A DNA stretch of 64,000 nt, taken from positions 186,001 through 250,000 of the forward strand of contig ML991797.1 in NCBI GenBank assembly GCA_010094025.1, read 5' to 3'. The position numbers and the translations under genes were made by a program. The notes under the pieces were generated by a model. It saw only the letters and a program-made list of their open reading frames with translations, did not search any database and had not been told where the DNA came from. The first letter of the stretch is position 1, and every line of letters starts with the position of its first letter. Shown here one piece after another: positions 9,978 through 21,549 of the stretch. The stretch comes from Viridothelium virens (lineage: Eukaryota; Ascomycota; Dothideomycetes; Trypetheliales; Trypetheliaceae).

Positions 9978-11930
9978 TCAGATCGCGTTCGTCTGCCTTT
10001 CCACACCAGTTTTTTCATCCGCCGAGATGCCGCTCCCGCTTCCCGTCCCAGGGCTGTCTTGTATGCCCACCAAGTCTTCCTCCTGCCGCTGTGTCCTAGC
10101 GTTCTGCGCCAGATACCGCTCCCCAACCTCATCCACACCTCCGATCGGAAATGGGAAGGCAAGGAACAGTAGCCAGTACACCAATCCGGCAATCACAGTC
10201 CCGTAAAGCCAAGCCATACTGTAAAGATTCAGGATTCCCCTCGCCATCCCCTTGGTGCCGGTAGGGTTCACTTGATTCGCGAGACCTGGAAGTAATGGCG
10301 CGATCGCTATCAGTAGCGCAGCAATCGCACGTGGGTTCACGCCCATCGTATACCAGTAGAGTTCATTGTGCGGCCGGTACAGGTTGGCAATACTGAGACC
10401 CCGCCCCCTTCTCACTATGAAATAATCGGCAAGCAAGATCCCCACCAGCGGCCCCAAGAACACCGAGTACCCATTCAAGAAGGCGAGAAAGCGCGCTGCC
10501 TTCGCCTGGATCAACCACGGGCAGATGGCAAATCCAAGTACAGCGCAGATGAGCTGACCGCGCCGAATGTTGATATACCCGGGGAATAAACCGGTGAGGT
10601 CATTGGCGAAAGAGATGGAGTTCCCGGATACATTAGTCGCGAGGGTTGCGAAGGCGAAGAGGAGAGCGGCAAAGAATTTGGCGGCGCGGTTGTCCCACAG
10701 CAACACTACGTTCAACGGATTCCAGATGACCTGGCCGTAGATAATCTGCGACGACGCGGCGAGCACGGTGCCGAGCAGCTCCGTCAAGGTGATGGCAACG
10801 GGGAGGGCAACAGCTTGCGTCCACCACGCGTGATGCCGGTTATGCGCGTATCGTGTGATATCTGGGATGTTGACGGCGAGAGTCGCGGAGCCGCCGATGG
10901 TCGCGGTCATGGTGTAGCAGAATGCGTAGCCGAGAGTCCATCCGGACGTCTGTTCGACGGTGCTGGGGATGGAGATGAGGGGTCCCCAGCCGTGGGCGGC
11001 AGTGAGTGCCCAGGTGAAGAGGGCTACCCAGAAGAAGGGCATGAGGACGACTTTGACGATAAAGACCCATCGGAGGGCGGGGACGGAGAGCCAGAGGAAG
11101 GGCAGGGAGAAGAGCCAGAAGAGGGAGAAGGAGAGGATGCCGGGGGCAGTGATGACGGAGCTGGCCGGGAGCGAGTTGATATGCCAGGATTTGAAGGATG
11201 GCCAGATGGCTTCGAGCATGGCTTGAACGGCGTTACCGCCCAAGGAACATTGGACGCCATAGTAGATGACGCAGACGACACCGCGGATTATCATGGCGAG
11301 GTAGGCACCTATCATTCCGAATGGACTAGAGTGGAGTTAGCACGGAAGACCCGGAGTTTGTGTAACAGGATCGCTGGTTTATTGTAGCAAGGGTAGAATT
11401 GGAATGATATTTGGGTGTGAGAACAGTCTTATCATAGGTAAAACGTCATTGAACTCACGCTCTTGCCAAGACTGGAAAATTGAGGCCCCATTTGCTTCCA
11501 ATGTATCCGTTCGCAGCAGTGGGAATGGCAACCAGAATGTTGCCAATCAAGCAGGCTACAATGGCAAGGCCTGGATTCAAGCCAAGTGTAACGGCGCTGC
11601 TGGGTACCTCCATGAAGGCGGCGTTGAAACCTTCGGCGATCCAGAAACCGGCAACTGGAAGAGTATATAGTTAGCCTATAACTAAGAAACTCTTTTCAGA
11701 TTTGACTTCGAACGGTCGCTAGCTGAGAGAAGGTAGAGACGACAGCCTTGCCGATAATAGAGACGAAAACGGGTATTACCATGATACCATTCCCATTTCT
11801 TCCGTTCCTGAGGAACTGGGTCCAGGTCTTTATTGCTCCATCGTGAGGGATGTCCGGTCACTTCATATGCGAATGAGGTCGGCTCAGGCTCAAGCTTAAT
11901 GCGTCGATGGAGTGTTTGTACGCGATCCAT
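9978..11930 (-). CDS. NCS1-family nucleobase/nucleoside permease (Fur-type)
   Basis: Plasma-membrane symporter of 564 residues in the NCS1 family (uracil, uridine, allantoin, cytosine, thiamine carriers). Exons: 11930-11780, 11654-11459, 11325-9978, with 125-nt and 133-nt introns (GTAATA to TTCCAG; GTGAGT to CTCTAG). Spliced, the protein opens with NKDLDPVPQERKKWEWYH, the conserved segment before TM1, then AGFWIAEGFN, GLNPGLAIV and GSKWGLNFPVLARAPFGM, giving the usual 12 helices. The motif NSISFANDLTGLFPGYINIR in TM8 and its loop is typical of the Fur/Fui subgroup. The C-terminal cytoplasmic tail contains Lys and Ser residues. Substrate cannot be read from sequence. GATA motifs lie in the long upstream region. 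Confidence 0.9.
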
Positions 11931-13577
11931 CTCGATAAATGTGATGTGTCCCGCGTAATATCTGCACAGTAGCCAATTGTTTAAGGATTAAAAAGCATAG
12001 AGTTGTTTAGACAATTGAAATAGACTGCATGCTAACAGCTACTTTCCTCCGCAGCCTAGCTAAAGGTGCGATAGAAAAGAACGAGACGAGACGAGCGTGA
12101 GAAGATGAGATTCTGGAAAAAGAGAAGAAATTCGAGGCGAAGCCCTGACGCCATTCTGGTGCGCACGTTTGCCTGTTGTACCTACCAGCTGGAGTAATCT
12201 CCGGAGTCGATCAACGCCCGCAGGCAAATGAACGGCAAATCATCAAATGAGAGGCGATCATGCCCTGAGGGTGGGTCTCCACGCGAAAGGACCCGACCCG
12301 TGGCGTGAACCAGGTTGGCGGCATCTGGCGGGGCGAGCTTTGAAACATGTGTTCGCAATAAGCATAAAAGACCCGGTCGATTCCGCCAACTGTAATGGTT
12401 CGGCTGCCGAGTGTCTCACGTCTCATGAATACCGGGGCCTAAGTTATTGCGGAGTATTGGCACGTCTTCCAGAAAGATAAGAGTATGGCAAGCCCCGCGA
12501 CTTCATGAGTCGTAAAGCGACGACGCCCAACGCCTGCATGAGCACGAGCCGCTCATCATTGGCCGTTTGGGAAGCTCTGACCGAGACTCATCCTGGTCCC
12601 AAATTTCTTAATACTTGTCTTGAAGCACCTGAAGCGTCCTGACTCGGCTCCTTTGAAGATCGGCGGCCTTGTCGCTTTCAATTGTCGAGGTCGAGGCGCG
12701 GTGAGGACTTTGCATCTTGACTAGAGCGCCTCAGAGTACGGATTACCTTTGTCCAATTAATTGCTTCGGCCCAGCTTTGTACCTGTGACGGAGATTTTCT
12801 CGATTTATATTGTCGAACTGCTTTTTCAGGTAATAATTTTGCTGTATCTGATCCGTTGTTCCTTGATAGAGAAACTTATCTCCGGTAATCTTAGGTGATT
12901 CTTCGTCCTCATGGATAAGTCCGGCGTTATGTCTTTAATTTATTGCAATATTCAGTTACAACATTTGCAGAGATCATTTGTTGAATTGCTGAGATTCTTT
13001 CACGAAATCAGATCATAAGTCTCTCGTAAAAAGGCTATTTTCCACATGAAAGCATTGCGCTTTTCACTGGTCCCTCAATCAAACCAGCTGGAGAAGTCCA
13101 GAAGGCCTGGCGGCCAATCATGCTCTCGATACCATACAGGTCTTCTTCAGCCCATCAGGATTGCTTCAAAACCACGCGGTTGCTAATTTTAGCGCGAAAA
13201 GGGAACGAGGACCCATTGACCACCATCTCAATCATCGGAAACAGAGCGAAACCCAAGCCAAACCCCTACTGAGATTCGCAGTCTGACTCCGCAAAACTCT
13301 TACACAAAACGTAGGTCCGGTCTCAAAGCGAATGCTTGCAGTCTGACTAGAATAATCACGTGCGGTCGTTGCAGGCGGCGCAGGTCATAACATGCGAAAA
13401 GCATCACCGCACAATACCACGTTGACTATACGATGCACGAAACTCGTAACTTCGAAATACAGGACTCGTTAGACGCTCCCGTGTCATACATTAATTCAAT
13501 GCCCGCCCGACACTAATGCCTCCCACAATTCCTACAAGAGGGACCCTTACAAGTACTTCTCCCCCTTGAGTACCCAC
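11931..13577. promoter_or_regulatory. Long upstream region of the permease with GATA motifs
   Basis: No gene is visible in 1.6 kb. On the permease side there are several HGATAR-type motifs, for instance GATAAG at 12476-12481, a TGATAG near 12866, an inverted copy (CTTATC) near 12883 and GGATAAG near 12911. Nitrogen regulators of the AreA type bind such motifs upstream of nucleobase permeases. The motif is short, so chance occurrence is likely for some of them. The right end is the 3' flank of DPB4. Confidence 0.35.
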
Positions 13578-15393
13578 TCAATCGCTCTCCTCCTCGTCAT
13601 CAAGCACCTCGTCCTCATCCTCCTCCCCACCCTCCACTTCCTCCAACGGATCCTCCCTCAACTCCTCCCCTTCATCCTCCTCCTCTTCTACTTCCTCGCC
13701 CTCACCCTCACCCTCCTCTTCCTCATCCTCCTCCATCCCCTCCCCTTCATCCCCATCCCCATCCTCCACCCCTTCATCCTCCAGCGCCGACACGGCCCTC
13801 ACGGCCTCTCCATTCGCCCCACCACTCATCCTCACCTTCTTGCTCGGCGGCCTTCCCTCCCCCTCCCCACGCCCATCGCCACCCAAATCCATATCCACAT
13901 CCGTAGCCAGACTCCGATCTCCCGCGCCCTCCAGGTCGTACCCCGAAGAGTCGAGCGTGTGGCTGAGCACCGAGGAGTCGAGGCCGTTAGCAGCAGCGGG
14001 AGTGGCGGTGTCGGAGGCGCGCGCAGCGTCAGACGCGGTCATGGCGGCTTGGGTAGCGGCTTTGACGTCGGCCGCTGCTTTTTCTTCGCGTTTTTGGCGC
14101 CGGTAGGTGTTGCGTTTGTTGCATTGCTCGGTGTTGTACTCTGGCTTGGGACTAAGCAGAGCCCAAAAGGGAGATAAAGGAACGGAGTGAGAGAAAAATC
14201 ATGGAGAGGACAATGAAGGACAATAGATGATATGTGGAGGTGGGACGTGCGGGAAACGAAAAGGGGATAGAAGGCTGTGTGATATGAGTAGGAAGAAGGG
14301 AAGATGTTGGAAGCGCGTACTCTCAAGCTCAATCTCTAGCCGCGGGATGAAATCCTCGAATTCGAGTTCTTTGATTGCTTCGAGGACGTCCTTCGGCCGT
14401 ATCGTGCTTTTGTCGGCGGCTTGGGCGGCGTCTTGTGCGCTGTGTGATTCCGTTAGATCGTGTAAAGGCACATGAAGCATTCGCAATACTTACTGCATGC
14501 CGATGTAATTTATAAATACTGTCGCACTCTTACTCATCGCCAGAAGCGCATCCTTCTGGATTTGCGTGTTCGCTGGTAGCACACCTTTGGCTAGTCTTTG
14601 GCACATCGTGCGAGGGAGTAGAAGATCCTTTAAGTTGCGTAGGTAAGCAATTTTGCCCTTTCAATCCGATTCGAGAATAATGCAGAGACATGAGATACCG
14701 ACGGTAGAATCGGAAAAGGGGTGAATGATTGGAGTGATTGATACATGTTTCAGGCTTACAAGACTTATGCCAAATGACAGAAAGAAAAGGGGATGCTGCG
14801 CGCTGGTAATGAAGAGACGAGCTGTAAAACTGTCGGAATAGAAGATGGAGGGGCGATTACAGAATCTTTTCGAGGTCATTCGTCAGGGTCGATGAATGCT
14901 TGCAACTGAGATGATTCGGGAACAGCAGTTCTAAGGACAGAGGCACGAGAGATAGAACCTGGATTCCAACAGAAGACTGGTTATTGATTGAATGTGCAAA
15001 GCAGACTCGGCGGTGTCAAAGAAATTGGCAAGTGAGGTAGCGATTTGAAGTTGGTGATGAGGGAGGCTTCCAAGCCACACCTCGAGAAAGAAATATGGTC
15101 TTATGATGCTTGCGCAGAATTCGCAGAACTCATTCTTCAAGGTGTCTGAAGGTCAAGTCGCGTGAAAGAAATGCTCCAGATCCGCTTCTGAGGGTAGCGC
15201 TGAGGATTGATCAGACTCCAGATCGATCCAGGACTCGGAAGCAAATTCGGCCATGCCTGTAGTGTATGATGCTTGATATATAGATGTATATGAAAATCAT
15301 GCAAGAGAAGGGAAATTGAAGATCTACCTCAACGCTCAACCCATCTTTCACAGTGGCTCCTTCTTCACTGTCGTGGCTCTTTCGAGCAGGCAT
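13578..15393 (-). CDS. DPB4: DNA polymerase epsilon / CHRAC histone-fold subunit Dpb4
   Basis: Histone-fold protein of 293 residues that pairs with a Dpb3-like partner in DNA polymerase epsilon and chromatin-remodelling complexes. Exons: 15393-15328, 14627-14494, 14439-14321, 14140-13578. Phases agree at every junction and splicing yields DLLLPRTMCQRLAKGVLP, NTQIQKDALLAMSKSATVF, INYIGMHAQDAAQAADK and KYNTEQCNKRNTYRRQKR, matching the family order: histone fold, then alpha-C helix with DKRNTYRRK. The last ~130 residues are an acidic tail rich in Asp, Glu and Gly with one Lys-Lys basic patch. Intron 1 is about 700 nt, far longer than its neighbours, and its acceptor (TTAAAG) is weak, so the 22-residue first exon is the least certain part. 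SF3a2 lies upstream on the same strand. Confidence 0.88.
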
Positions 15394-15840
15394 GATGGAG
15401 GGATCAGAACTTGTATCTCAAGCCAGATGTAATTGGGATGGTTTCAACTAAGGCAAGAATCGTAGCTCATATCCTTAGCAGAGATGGAATTGGTCGGTGG
15501 TTTGATGTTGCTTGTCTTCGCAGGTACCGAAAAGCGCGTGAGGCTAAGGGTTGCATGGTGGGGAGGATCTTACTGGCGGCCGGGGATGGGGTGGTCTAAA
15601 AGGACGCGCCTCCGGCCGGAGACACGAACAAGGCACGCGTTAAGTGCCCGTCCACCTCACTCACCACGCAGAAAGCTGTTGTCAAATATCGTCTCATGAT
15701 AGGCACACTTGGAAAAAGTTTCCATTATTTTACAAGCTTCAAATACTCGACTTTGCCAATGACTCCATGACCACCGAACGCCTCGCTATAGGATATGTCT
15801 GTAAAATAGCATACCTTCAGCAGTGTGCGCCCAGCTAATT
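15394..15840. promoter_or_regulatory. Upstream region of DPB4 and 3' flank of SF3a2
   Basis: A 447-base gap between two same-strand genes. Open frames here are antisense fragments without features; no motif stands out. Confidence 0.4.
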
Positions 15841-16617
15841 CTATCTGCGAGGTGCGGATGGCGCCAACCCAGGCACGTTGCTGTACCTCTCATCTCGCTC
15901 CGTCTTGAACATGATGTTGATCCAGAATTCCTTGGCATCCTTGTCGAACCACGTCCAAAACCTCTCAGCACTCTTATCCACTTCTCGAGCCTGAAGTTTG
16001 AAGCCGCATGTTTCATACGGTTCTGCGGCTACCAGTAGATATTGGTAATTCTTATCTGGAGGATCGTCGATCTTTTGCTCGAAGGCACTCATGAACCGTA
16101 TCCTGGGAATAACACCTTCCGTAATTTCGGGATAGAGAAGTTGGAACAAAAGTCCATGCTGCCTGGTTAACGGATCTCTAGTCTTTGTAATCTTGTAGCC
16201 TGGCCTCCCAATTTTTACCATGTTCTTCTTGATTGCGATTTGTCCAACACCACCAACTCCAAATCCTTCCCGATCCTTACCCTCCTTTTGCTCCCTTGCT
16301 GCTCTCCGCGCAAGATTTGTTTGGTGCTTGCGCCCTTGTGTATGTGCAAGGTAAGAACCATCGTTTTGATGCACCGTAAGGCATAAGCGACATTCAAAGC
16401 TTCCCACGTGATTTTTGAAGAAGTAAGGATCTTTGTCGAGATCTATAGTTTCGAGCGCAAGTTTGCGGAGGCGTTCCCGACGATCGGCATTGGTTGCGGA
16501 TTGAGAGGCGACACCTCCGCCGCCGAACTTGGAGCCGGCACGATTCTAGAGTCAAATGAGTCAGACTGGAAGTATCTCAATGACCTAGGGGGCGATGTAA
16601 CTCACCTGATAGTCCAT
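15841..16617 (-). CDS. PRP11: Splicing factor 3a subunit 2 (Prp11/SF3a66)
   Basis: Subunit of the U2 snRNP SF3a complex that helps fix U2 at the branch site. Protein of 238 residues. Exon 1 (16617-16606) encodes only MDYQ; a 60-nt intron (GTGAGT to TCTAG) precedes exon 2 (16545-15841). The joined N-terminus MDYQNRAGSKFGGGGVASQS is the near-invariant start of SF3a2 proteins, followed by KLALETIDLDKDPYFFKNH and a matrin-type C2H2 finger (CRLCLTVHQNDGSYLAHTQ, then GRKHQ). RPGYKITKTRDP and LLFQLLYPEI are conserved downstream. There is no Pro-rich C-terminal repeat, as is usual for fungi. Divergent from TBCE across a 326-bp spacer. Confidence 0.96.
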
Positions 16618-16943
16618 GGTTGGAGCAAGCCTGAAGCTTGAAAGAGGTACTCCGGCGTTTATCTGTCACTCCACGTCCCAAGACTCTCTTTCAATGACCT
16701 CGCAAAATTACTCAGTCGCTCAAATACTTTCGTACCTACGATGCACTTCTCCGTCGCTTGAATGAGAGAGCTCTGCAGCCACAAACGTTGAAGCGTGCTG
16801 CAGGGTATTCGATACTGAACAACGGAAAACTTTCGCCGCGGATGTTTTGCGGACTTTTTGCCGATGTTGAGCCGCTAGGGCTACTCTATACTTTTGGACT
16901 CAAATCCGAGGCTGCCATACTCGCTGCTTAGAAGACCACCTTT
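16618..16943. promoter_or_regulatory. Compact bidirectional promoter between SF3a2 and TBCE
   Basis: The start codons of two divergent housekeeping genes are only 326 bases apart, so both must be driven from this spacer. No TATA box is evident. Confidence 0.6.
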
Positions 16944-18980
16944 ATGGAGCAAAATGCCCACATTGGCAAGCGACAATCATATGGCGGCAATATTTGTACT
17001 ATACGCTACGTTGGCGAAGTAAAAGGCACGCAGGGGTCATGGCTTGGCGTGGAATGGGATGAGCCAAGCCGAGGAAAGCATCCAGGGGAGCATGGCGGCG
17101 TGAGATATTTCGATTGTGAGCATATTCTAAGCTGGCTGCACCTCATGCAAGTGTGCCTGATAAGATGAGTTAAGAAGGCCGTAGCAAATGTCCTACAGCT
17201 GGTTCTTTTGTCCGCCCAAATCGTCCACCGGACAGCCGGCGTAGCTTCCTTGAAGCATTGAATGCCAAATATGCTTCTGATGGAATCAACGCACTCAATC
17301 CTCCAAATGAAGTGCCTGGAAATGGAGCTGGACACCAAGTTTTGCTTCGGCAAGGGCCTGTCCATATTAGCGGTAAAGTTGCAGAAGAAATAGGCTTCGA
17401 CAAGGTCAGACGACAATTAGCGAATTTGAACGAGCTTCGCATTGTAATACTGGACGGCATGAACATATCACAGCTTTCTCAAGAAATGCGAGCGAGTAAT
17501 GCTTTGGGCAACGAAGGGTCTATCCTGGTTGAAAGAATCACGCAAACAAGTCCAAAGATCTCCGAGCTAGACCTTAGCAGAAATCTCTTCGAAGACTGGG
17601 CGGAAATTTCTTACATTTGTAGTCAACTCAATCATTTGAGATCCTTGAGACTAGAGTAGGTGCAAGTTTCTTCAACCACATCTTGATTCTCCCTGAAGGA
17701 TTCAAATCACTCCTGGGCGACGCAGCTAATTTCCTTTCCTCAGCGGCAACCGCTTTCGAGATGTCTTATCGGGTTTCTCGAGCTATCCACACGAAGACCA
17801 TCTGGAGAAGGTAGTGGAATTAAGCTTGAGCAATACGCTTTTCATATGGCAAGAAATCGCACATCTCACAAGCCACTTCTTTGGCAAGCTCACGGCATTG
17901 ATTGCATCCGGCAATGAAATATCACACGTGTCCGAGCACCGACTTCCGCATACACTGCGGACTCTCGATCTGGAAGATAATGACTTTACAGCACTCAGTG
18001 ACATTCAGCCACTGGCAGATTTGCCAAATATCCAACGGCTGAGCTTACGAAACAATAAGTTTCGTCGTATCGTAGGTAGCCAAAGCGCCTCTGCAGACAT
18101 GTCAGACGCTGTGTCACCTCGGACCTTTAATGTTCATTTCTCTGAAAATCTCTCCGAAATCGATTTTTCATACAATGAAATCTCAGACTGGTCTTTTGTA
18201 TCCGATCTCCACAGCGTCTTCCCCGGCATGACATCTCTGCGCATTGCTCACAACCCCCTTTTCGAGGACTCTCGCACGCCAGATGGCAAACTAATGACCG
18301 CAGACGACGGCTATGCAGTTACTGCCGCTCGATTGCCTCGATTGAAGAGCCTGAACTTCAGTCAAGTCACAGCGAAGTACAGGTTGAACGCCGAGACTTA
18401 TTACTTATCGCTGATTGCTGCGGAAATAGCTACAGTACCCAAGGGCCAGGAGCATGCCGTCACAAGAAGGCATCGGCGCTATGATGAGCTCTGCAAGGAG
18501 TACGGTGATCCGATTGTGTCACGTCCGGAGTCTACCTTCGATCCCAACTCGTTGGCTGCAAGGCTGATCAGACTACATTTCCATGTTGCAGAGCAGGCAA
18601 AAGCGCAGTTGAAAGAAGACTCCGAGGCAGATTTCGTGCTGGAGTTTCCAAAGAGCTTGCAAGTCTACAGTGTCCTGGGTTATGTGGGAAAAAGGCTTAG
18701 AGTCACACCAATGAAGATTAAGTTGATCTGGGAGACGGATGAATGGGATCCCATCAAGAAAGGAGGCGACAGCGATAGTGATGACGACAACAACGACGAG
18801 GACGACGAAGACGATGATGATGAAGCTACGACTAAACAGGATCGGAACAAGAGAATGATGAGAAGAGATGTTGTCGTCGTGGCTGGGACGAGAGCCATTG
18901 GTACATGGATAGAAAGTAGTGAGGCTATAGTACGGGTTGAGCTGATGGATTCCATTTGGCATTCGAGCTCCGAGGTCTAG
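16944..18980 (+). CDS. PAC2: Tubulin-folding cofactor E (CAP-Gly, LRR, ubiquitin-like)
   Basis: Chaperone that acts on alpha-tubulin in the tubulin heterodimer assembly/disassembly pathway. 628 residues in three exons: 16944-17115, 17178-17655, 17744-18980. The first acceptor is the AAGAAG before 17178, not the CTACAG downstream, because only it yields YFDCRSKCPTAGSFVRPNRP, the conserved end of the CAP-Gly domain. Domains in order: CAP-Gly (1-~75; GKHPGEHGGVRYF), leucine-rich repeats (~120-400; SELDLSRNLFEDW, RTLDLEDNDF, QRLSLRNNKFRR, SEIDFSYNEISDW), and a C-terminal ubiquitin-like domain (~490-628). The ubiquitin-like part is interrupted by a run of about 25 Asp/Glu/Asn/Ser residues plus basic residues. 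The symbol follows budding yeast PAC2. Confidence 0.95.
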
Positions 18981-19251
18981 CTCTCCCAATAACCTTCAGA
19001 TCGAGATGCAGTCTTCCCCTAAAACTGGTGAGCATAATCGATGTTGCTCTGGCTCGATTCTGTCGTAAGTTTGTACATAGAAGAGATCCAATGTTGCCGC
19101 GCAACAAGATGCCAGCGTGATGAGGGTGTGAATTTATTTCTTGCGCACCCGTCGGGCCCAGTATGCCCAGCGTCGCACCCATGCCATTTTCAGCCGTGGG
19201 ACTCATCCCTCGATACGTTAGTCCCTCCAATTCAACTGCCGTCGAGTCCGG

Positions 19252-19749
19252 TTACGGCTTCTCGTTGAGCAGCTGCCTCTCCATCAACAGATCTCCAAAC
19301 TTCGCGCCTATCATCCTTTCCTTATCCACCACCTGATCGAGCATCTTCATCGCCTCCTCCTGCGCCTTCCGATTCTTCCATGCATAACCCGGCTCTTCCT
19401 CCTGCCGTATCCATTGGTATCCCGTAGGCTCGTGAACTTTGATCTGGCCTGCTGCAACAGTTGTGGAGCCGCCGGCTCGTGGATTGGTGGTGGATCCGCT
19501 CGCCCCGACTCCGTTCGTGGATCCCGACCCGCCTGCCATGTCGAAAACGACTTGTGCTGCGGTATTCCCCGTAGAGGTCGTCGAGCCGGTGGCAAAATTG
19601 CGTGACTGAGAGTTTGGAGGCGAGAGCTCGGAGACTGGAGGTAGGTATGAGGATGATTGGCGTGGAGTGGATGGTGCTGGAGGGTCAAGGTTGGATTCCG
19701 GGAACATGTCGTCATCACCGTCAAGGTCGGGTTCGGGGGAGGATGCCAT
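19252..19749 (-). CDS. Conserved-looking hypothetical protein, 165 residues
   Basis: Single-exon frame from MASSPEPDLDGDDD to the stop after LLNEKP. The N-terminal half is Ser/Pro/Thr/Gly-rich and probably disordered. The C-terminal 60 residues look structured and helical: TGYQWIRQEEEPGYAWKNRK followed by a charged amphipathic helix ending LLMERQLLNEKP. I do not recognise the family. The strong charge pattern and sense-strand codon regularity argue for a real gene; a nuclear complex subunit would fit, but this is a guess. It lies tail-to-tail with TBCE and divergent from the SUZ gene. Confidence 0.65.
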   Translation of the reverse strand: MASSPEPDLDGDDDMFPESNLDPPAPSTPRQSSSYLPPVSELSPPNSQSRNFATGSTTSTGNTAAQVVFDMAGGSGSTNGVGASGSTTNPRAGGSTTVAAGQIKVHEPTGYQWIRQEEEPGYAWKNRKAQEEAMKMLDQVVDKERMIGAKFGDLLMERQLLNEKP

Positions 19750-20222
19750 GTGGGAGTCACCGTCAGGATCGTGATCTGGGAGAAATTTAGCGTGGTGAAT
19801 GACAGAACAGGAGTGTTGGATGTGGTGGTGAATGAATGGTGAGATACTCCATACCTGACATTGTGAAGTCTAATCTTTTAGATAGTTTGGGAAAATTTTT
19901 ATTAGTCAGTGGAGAAATCAGAACAAGGACTGACTCCTAGAAATTGGGATTTGCTGCAGGCGTGTCGGCACTTCTGAAGCTCATCAAGCTGATTTCGGAG
20001 CTCTGTGACCGTAGGGCTGAAAGGACTTGCCCCACACATCGCGCGGTCGTTCCCGCATTTTTTAAACGCCACGCCAAAGTAACCCTGCATGTCTTCCTTC
20101 TAGACTCCTGCTCTGCAATACTTGTAATATTCGTTAACGGCCGATATACCTCTCACAAAGCTTCGAAGGGTATTGGGAACTCAATCATCCAGAGCTAAAT
20201 TCAATTCGCGATTCATAGGCGC
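19750..20222. promoter_or_regulatory. Divergent upstream region of the 19.7-kb and SUZ genes
   Basis: The 473-base spacer separates two divergent starts. Frames that cross it have no recognisable features. An extra 5' exon of the minus-strand gene cannot be excluded. Confidence 0.4.
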
Positions 20223-21109
20223 ATGGCTAGCAAAAATGTCGTTCCTGATGCATGGGACGACGACTGGGAGACGATCGCAGACGTGGGTTAAAGTCATAGA
20301 CCGTATGATACAGTGGTCTGACAGTTTTTCTATAGAAACAGGACAAGAAATCCACAGTTCCTACTGATGGGACAAGAACAACCAGAGCAGAACGCAGAGA
20401 GCAGCACGCGAAAGAAAATAGACAGCTATGGGATATGGCCGAATCTTCACAGGATTTCCACTTCCTACATTCAAAAGGCCAGCCTCCCTTGAAGGCAGAT
20501 TTTAAACCGGCCGTGAAGGTGCTAAGCAGGAAGCCGCAACCCAAAATTCTACATAAGAATGACTCAACTGCCGGACTTGCAAGCCTGACTCTAGATGATG
20601 AAGATGATAGCGAGGAGGAGGCACGCAGGCAGCAAGAAATGACCTTGGTGGAAAGACAGGCAAAGACTCAGAAAGAGCGAGAGGAGAAACAGCGCAAATA
20701 TGCAGAGGTGCGAGAGAAGATATTTGGTACTCCAGATGCTGGTTCGGACACCGCTGGAGGTCAGTCTCCATCACCAAGAGGAGGCGCAAATCTTGTAGGT
20801 CAGACCAACAGGAATTCGAGCCGGAGAGGACGAGGTAGGACCGGTAGAGATCGTGACGATAGTCAAAATACTTCTGCAGACCAATCGCCCGCGAGACCAA
20901 CAAGCCAGAGCAAACAATTATTCGATCCTACATACTCTCCCAAACCGACATCAGTCTATGTACAAAAACGCGAAGCCATAGGAGTCGAAATTGCGTCACG
21001 ACCAGGTACTCCAGCAGAAGGGCAGCCTACACGAGCTCCGCGAGGACCTGATGGAAGTGGACGTGGTGGCTTTGGATTTGCTAACAGAGGCAGCAGAAAC
21101 CAACCTTAG
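20223..21109 (+). CDS. SUZ and SUZ-C domain RNA-binding protein
   Basis: Protein of 277 residues in two exons (20223-20282, 20336-21109) joined in phase across a 53-nt intron (GTGGGT to TCTATAG, branch CTGAC). Exon 1 encodes MASKNVVPDAWDDDWETIAD, a start found in small fungal SUZ proteins. A charged helical SUZ domain (~residues 95-152) ends in RKYAEVREKIFG; the extreme C-terminus RAPRGPDGSGRGGFGFANRG is a SUZ-C motif. SUZ domains bind RNA and SUZ-C can affect localisation. The linker has an Arg/Gly patch (RRGRGRTGRDRD). A cytoplasmic mRNA-binding role is inferred from the domains only. Confidence 0.88.
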
Positions 21110-21549
21110 AAGCCCATCACGTATTTTGAAGCTGGCACGTTCTCGAAAATGTCTACCCTTGAGTCGATTTGCGTTCTCGGCCATCCTCACATTCCTGCAC
21201 CCTCCTGGAGAACGGCTTCGCGACGTCATTGACCGATGAGGTATGATGGAATGCAAGGACGAAAAAGCCATGGCATCCCTCGCTTACTCGGCCAATTAGG
21301 ACTTCAGGACTCTTCTGCAATGCCCTTTTCGAGATGGCGACATACTCAGCATTTCTTCATTTCCCTAAACACGGAAAAATGTAGCAATCGAGGCCCGCAA
21401 CGCAGGATGCGCGTACGAAGACGGACTTTCTTTATAAGACGACGCTTTCCTGGCCTAGAAGGAGTGAATATCGACACCTTAGTCGAGGTCTCGAGAAGAG
21501 AATACCTGAAAGAACTTCCTGATTATTTGCCTTCTTTGCCGATTTGAAA
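21110..21549. promoter_or_regulatory. Upstream region of the Pro-rich secreted protein gene
   Basis: 440 bases with a TTTATAAG element near 21430, about 120 bases before the next start, which could act as a TATA box. Frames crossing the region have no protein features. Confidence 0.35.

Noticed and set aside
10815-11387. 190-codon plus-strand acidic frame
   Set aside because: Antisense to permease transmembrane helices; Gly/Glu/Asp bias is the mirror of helix codons.
13566-14177. Plus-strand frame rich in Leu/Pro/Ile
   Set aside because: Antisense of the acidic tail of Dpb4; looks hydrophobic only because GAN codons read backwards as NTC.
17180-17190. CTACAG acceptor at the TBCE first intron
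   Set aside because: It keeps the frame but deletes CRSKCPTAG, which is conserved in CAP-Gly domains; the AAGAAG acceptor restores it.
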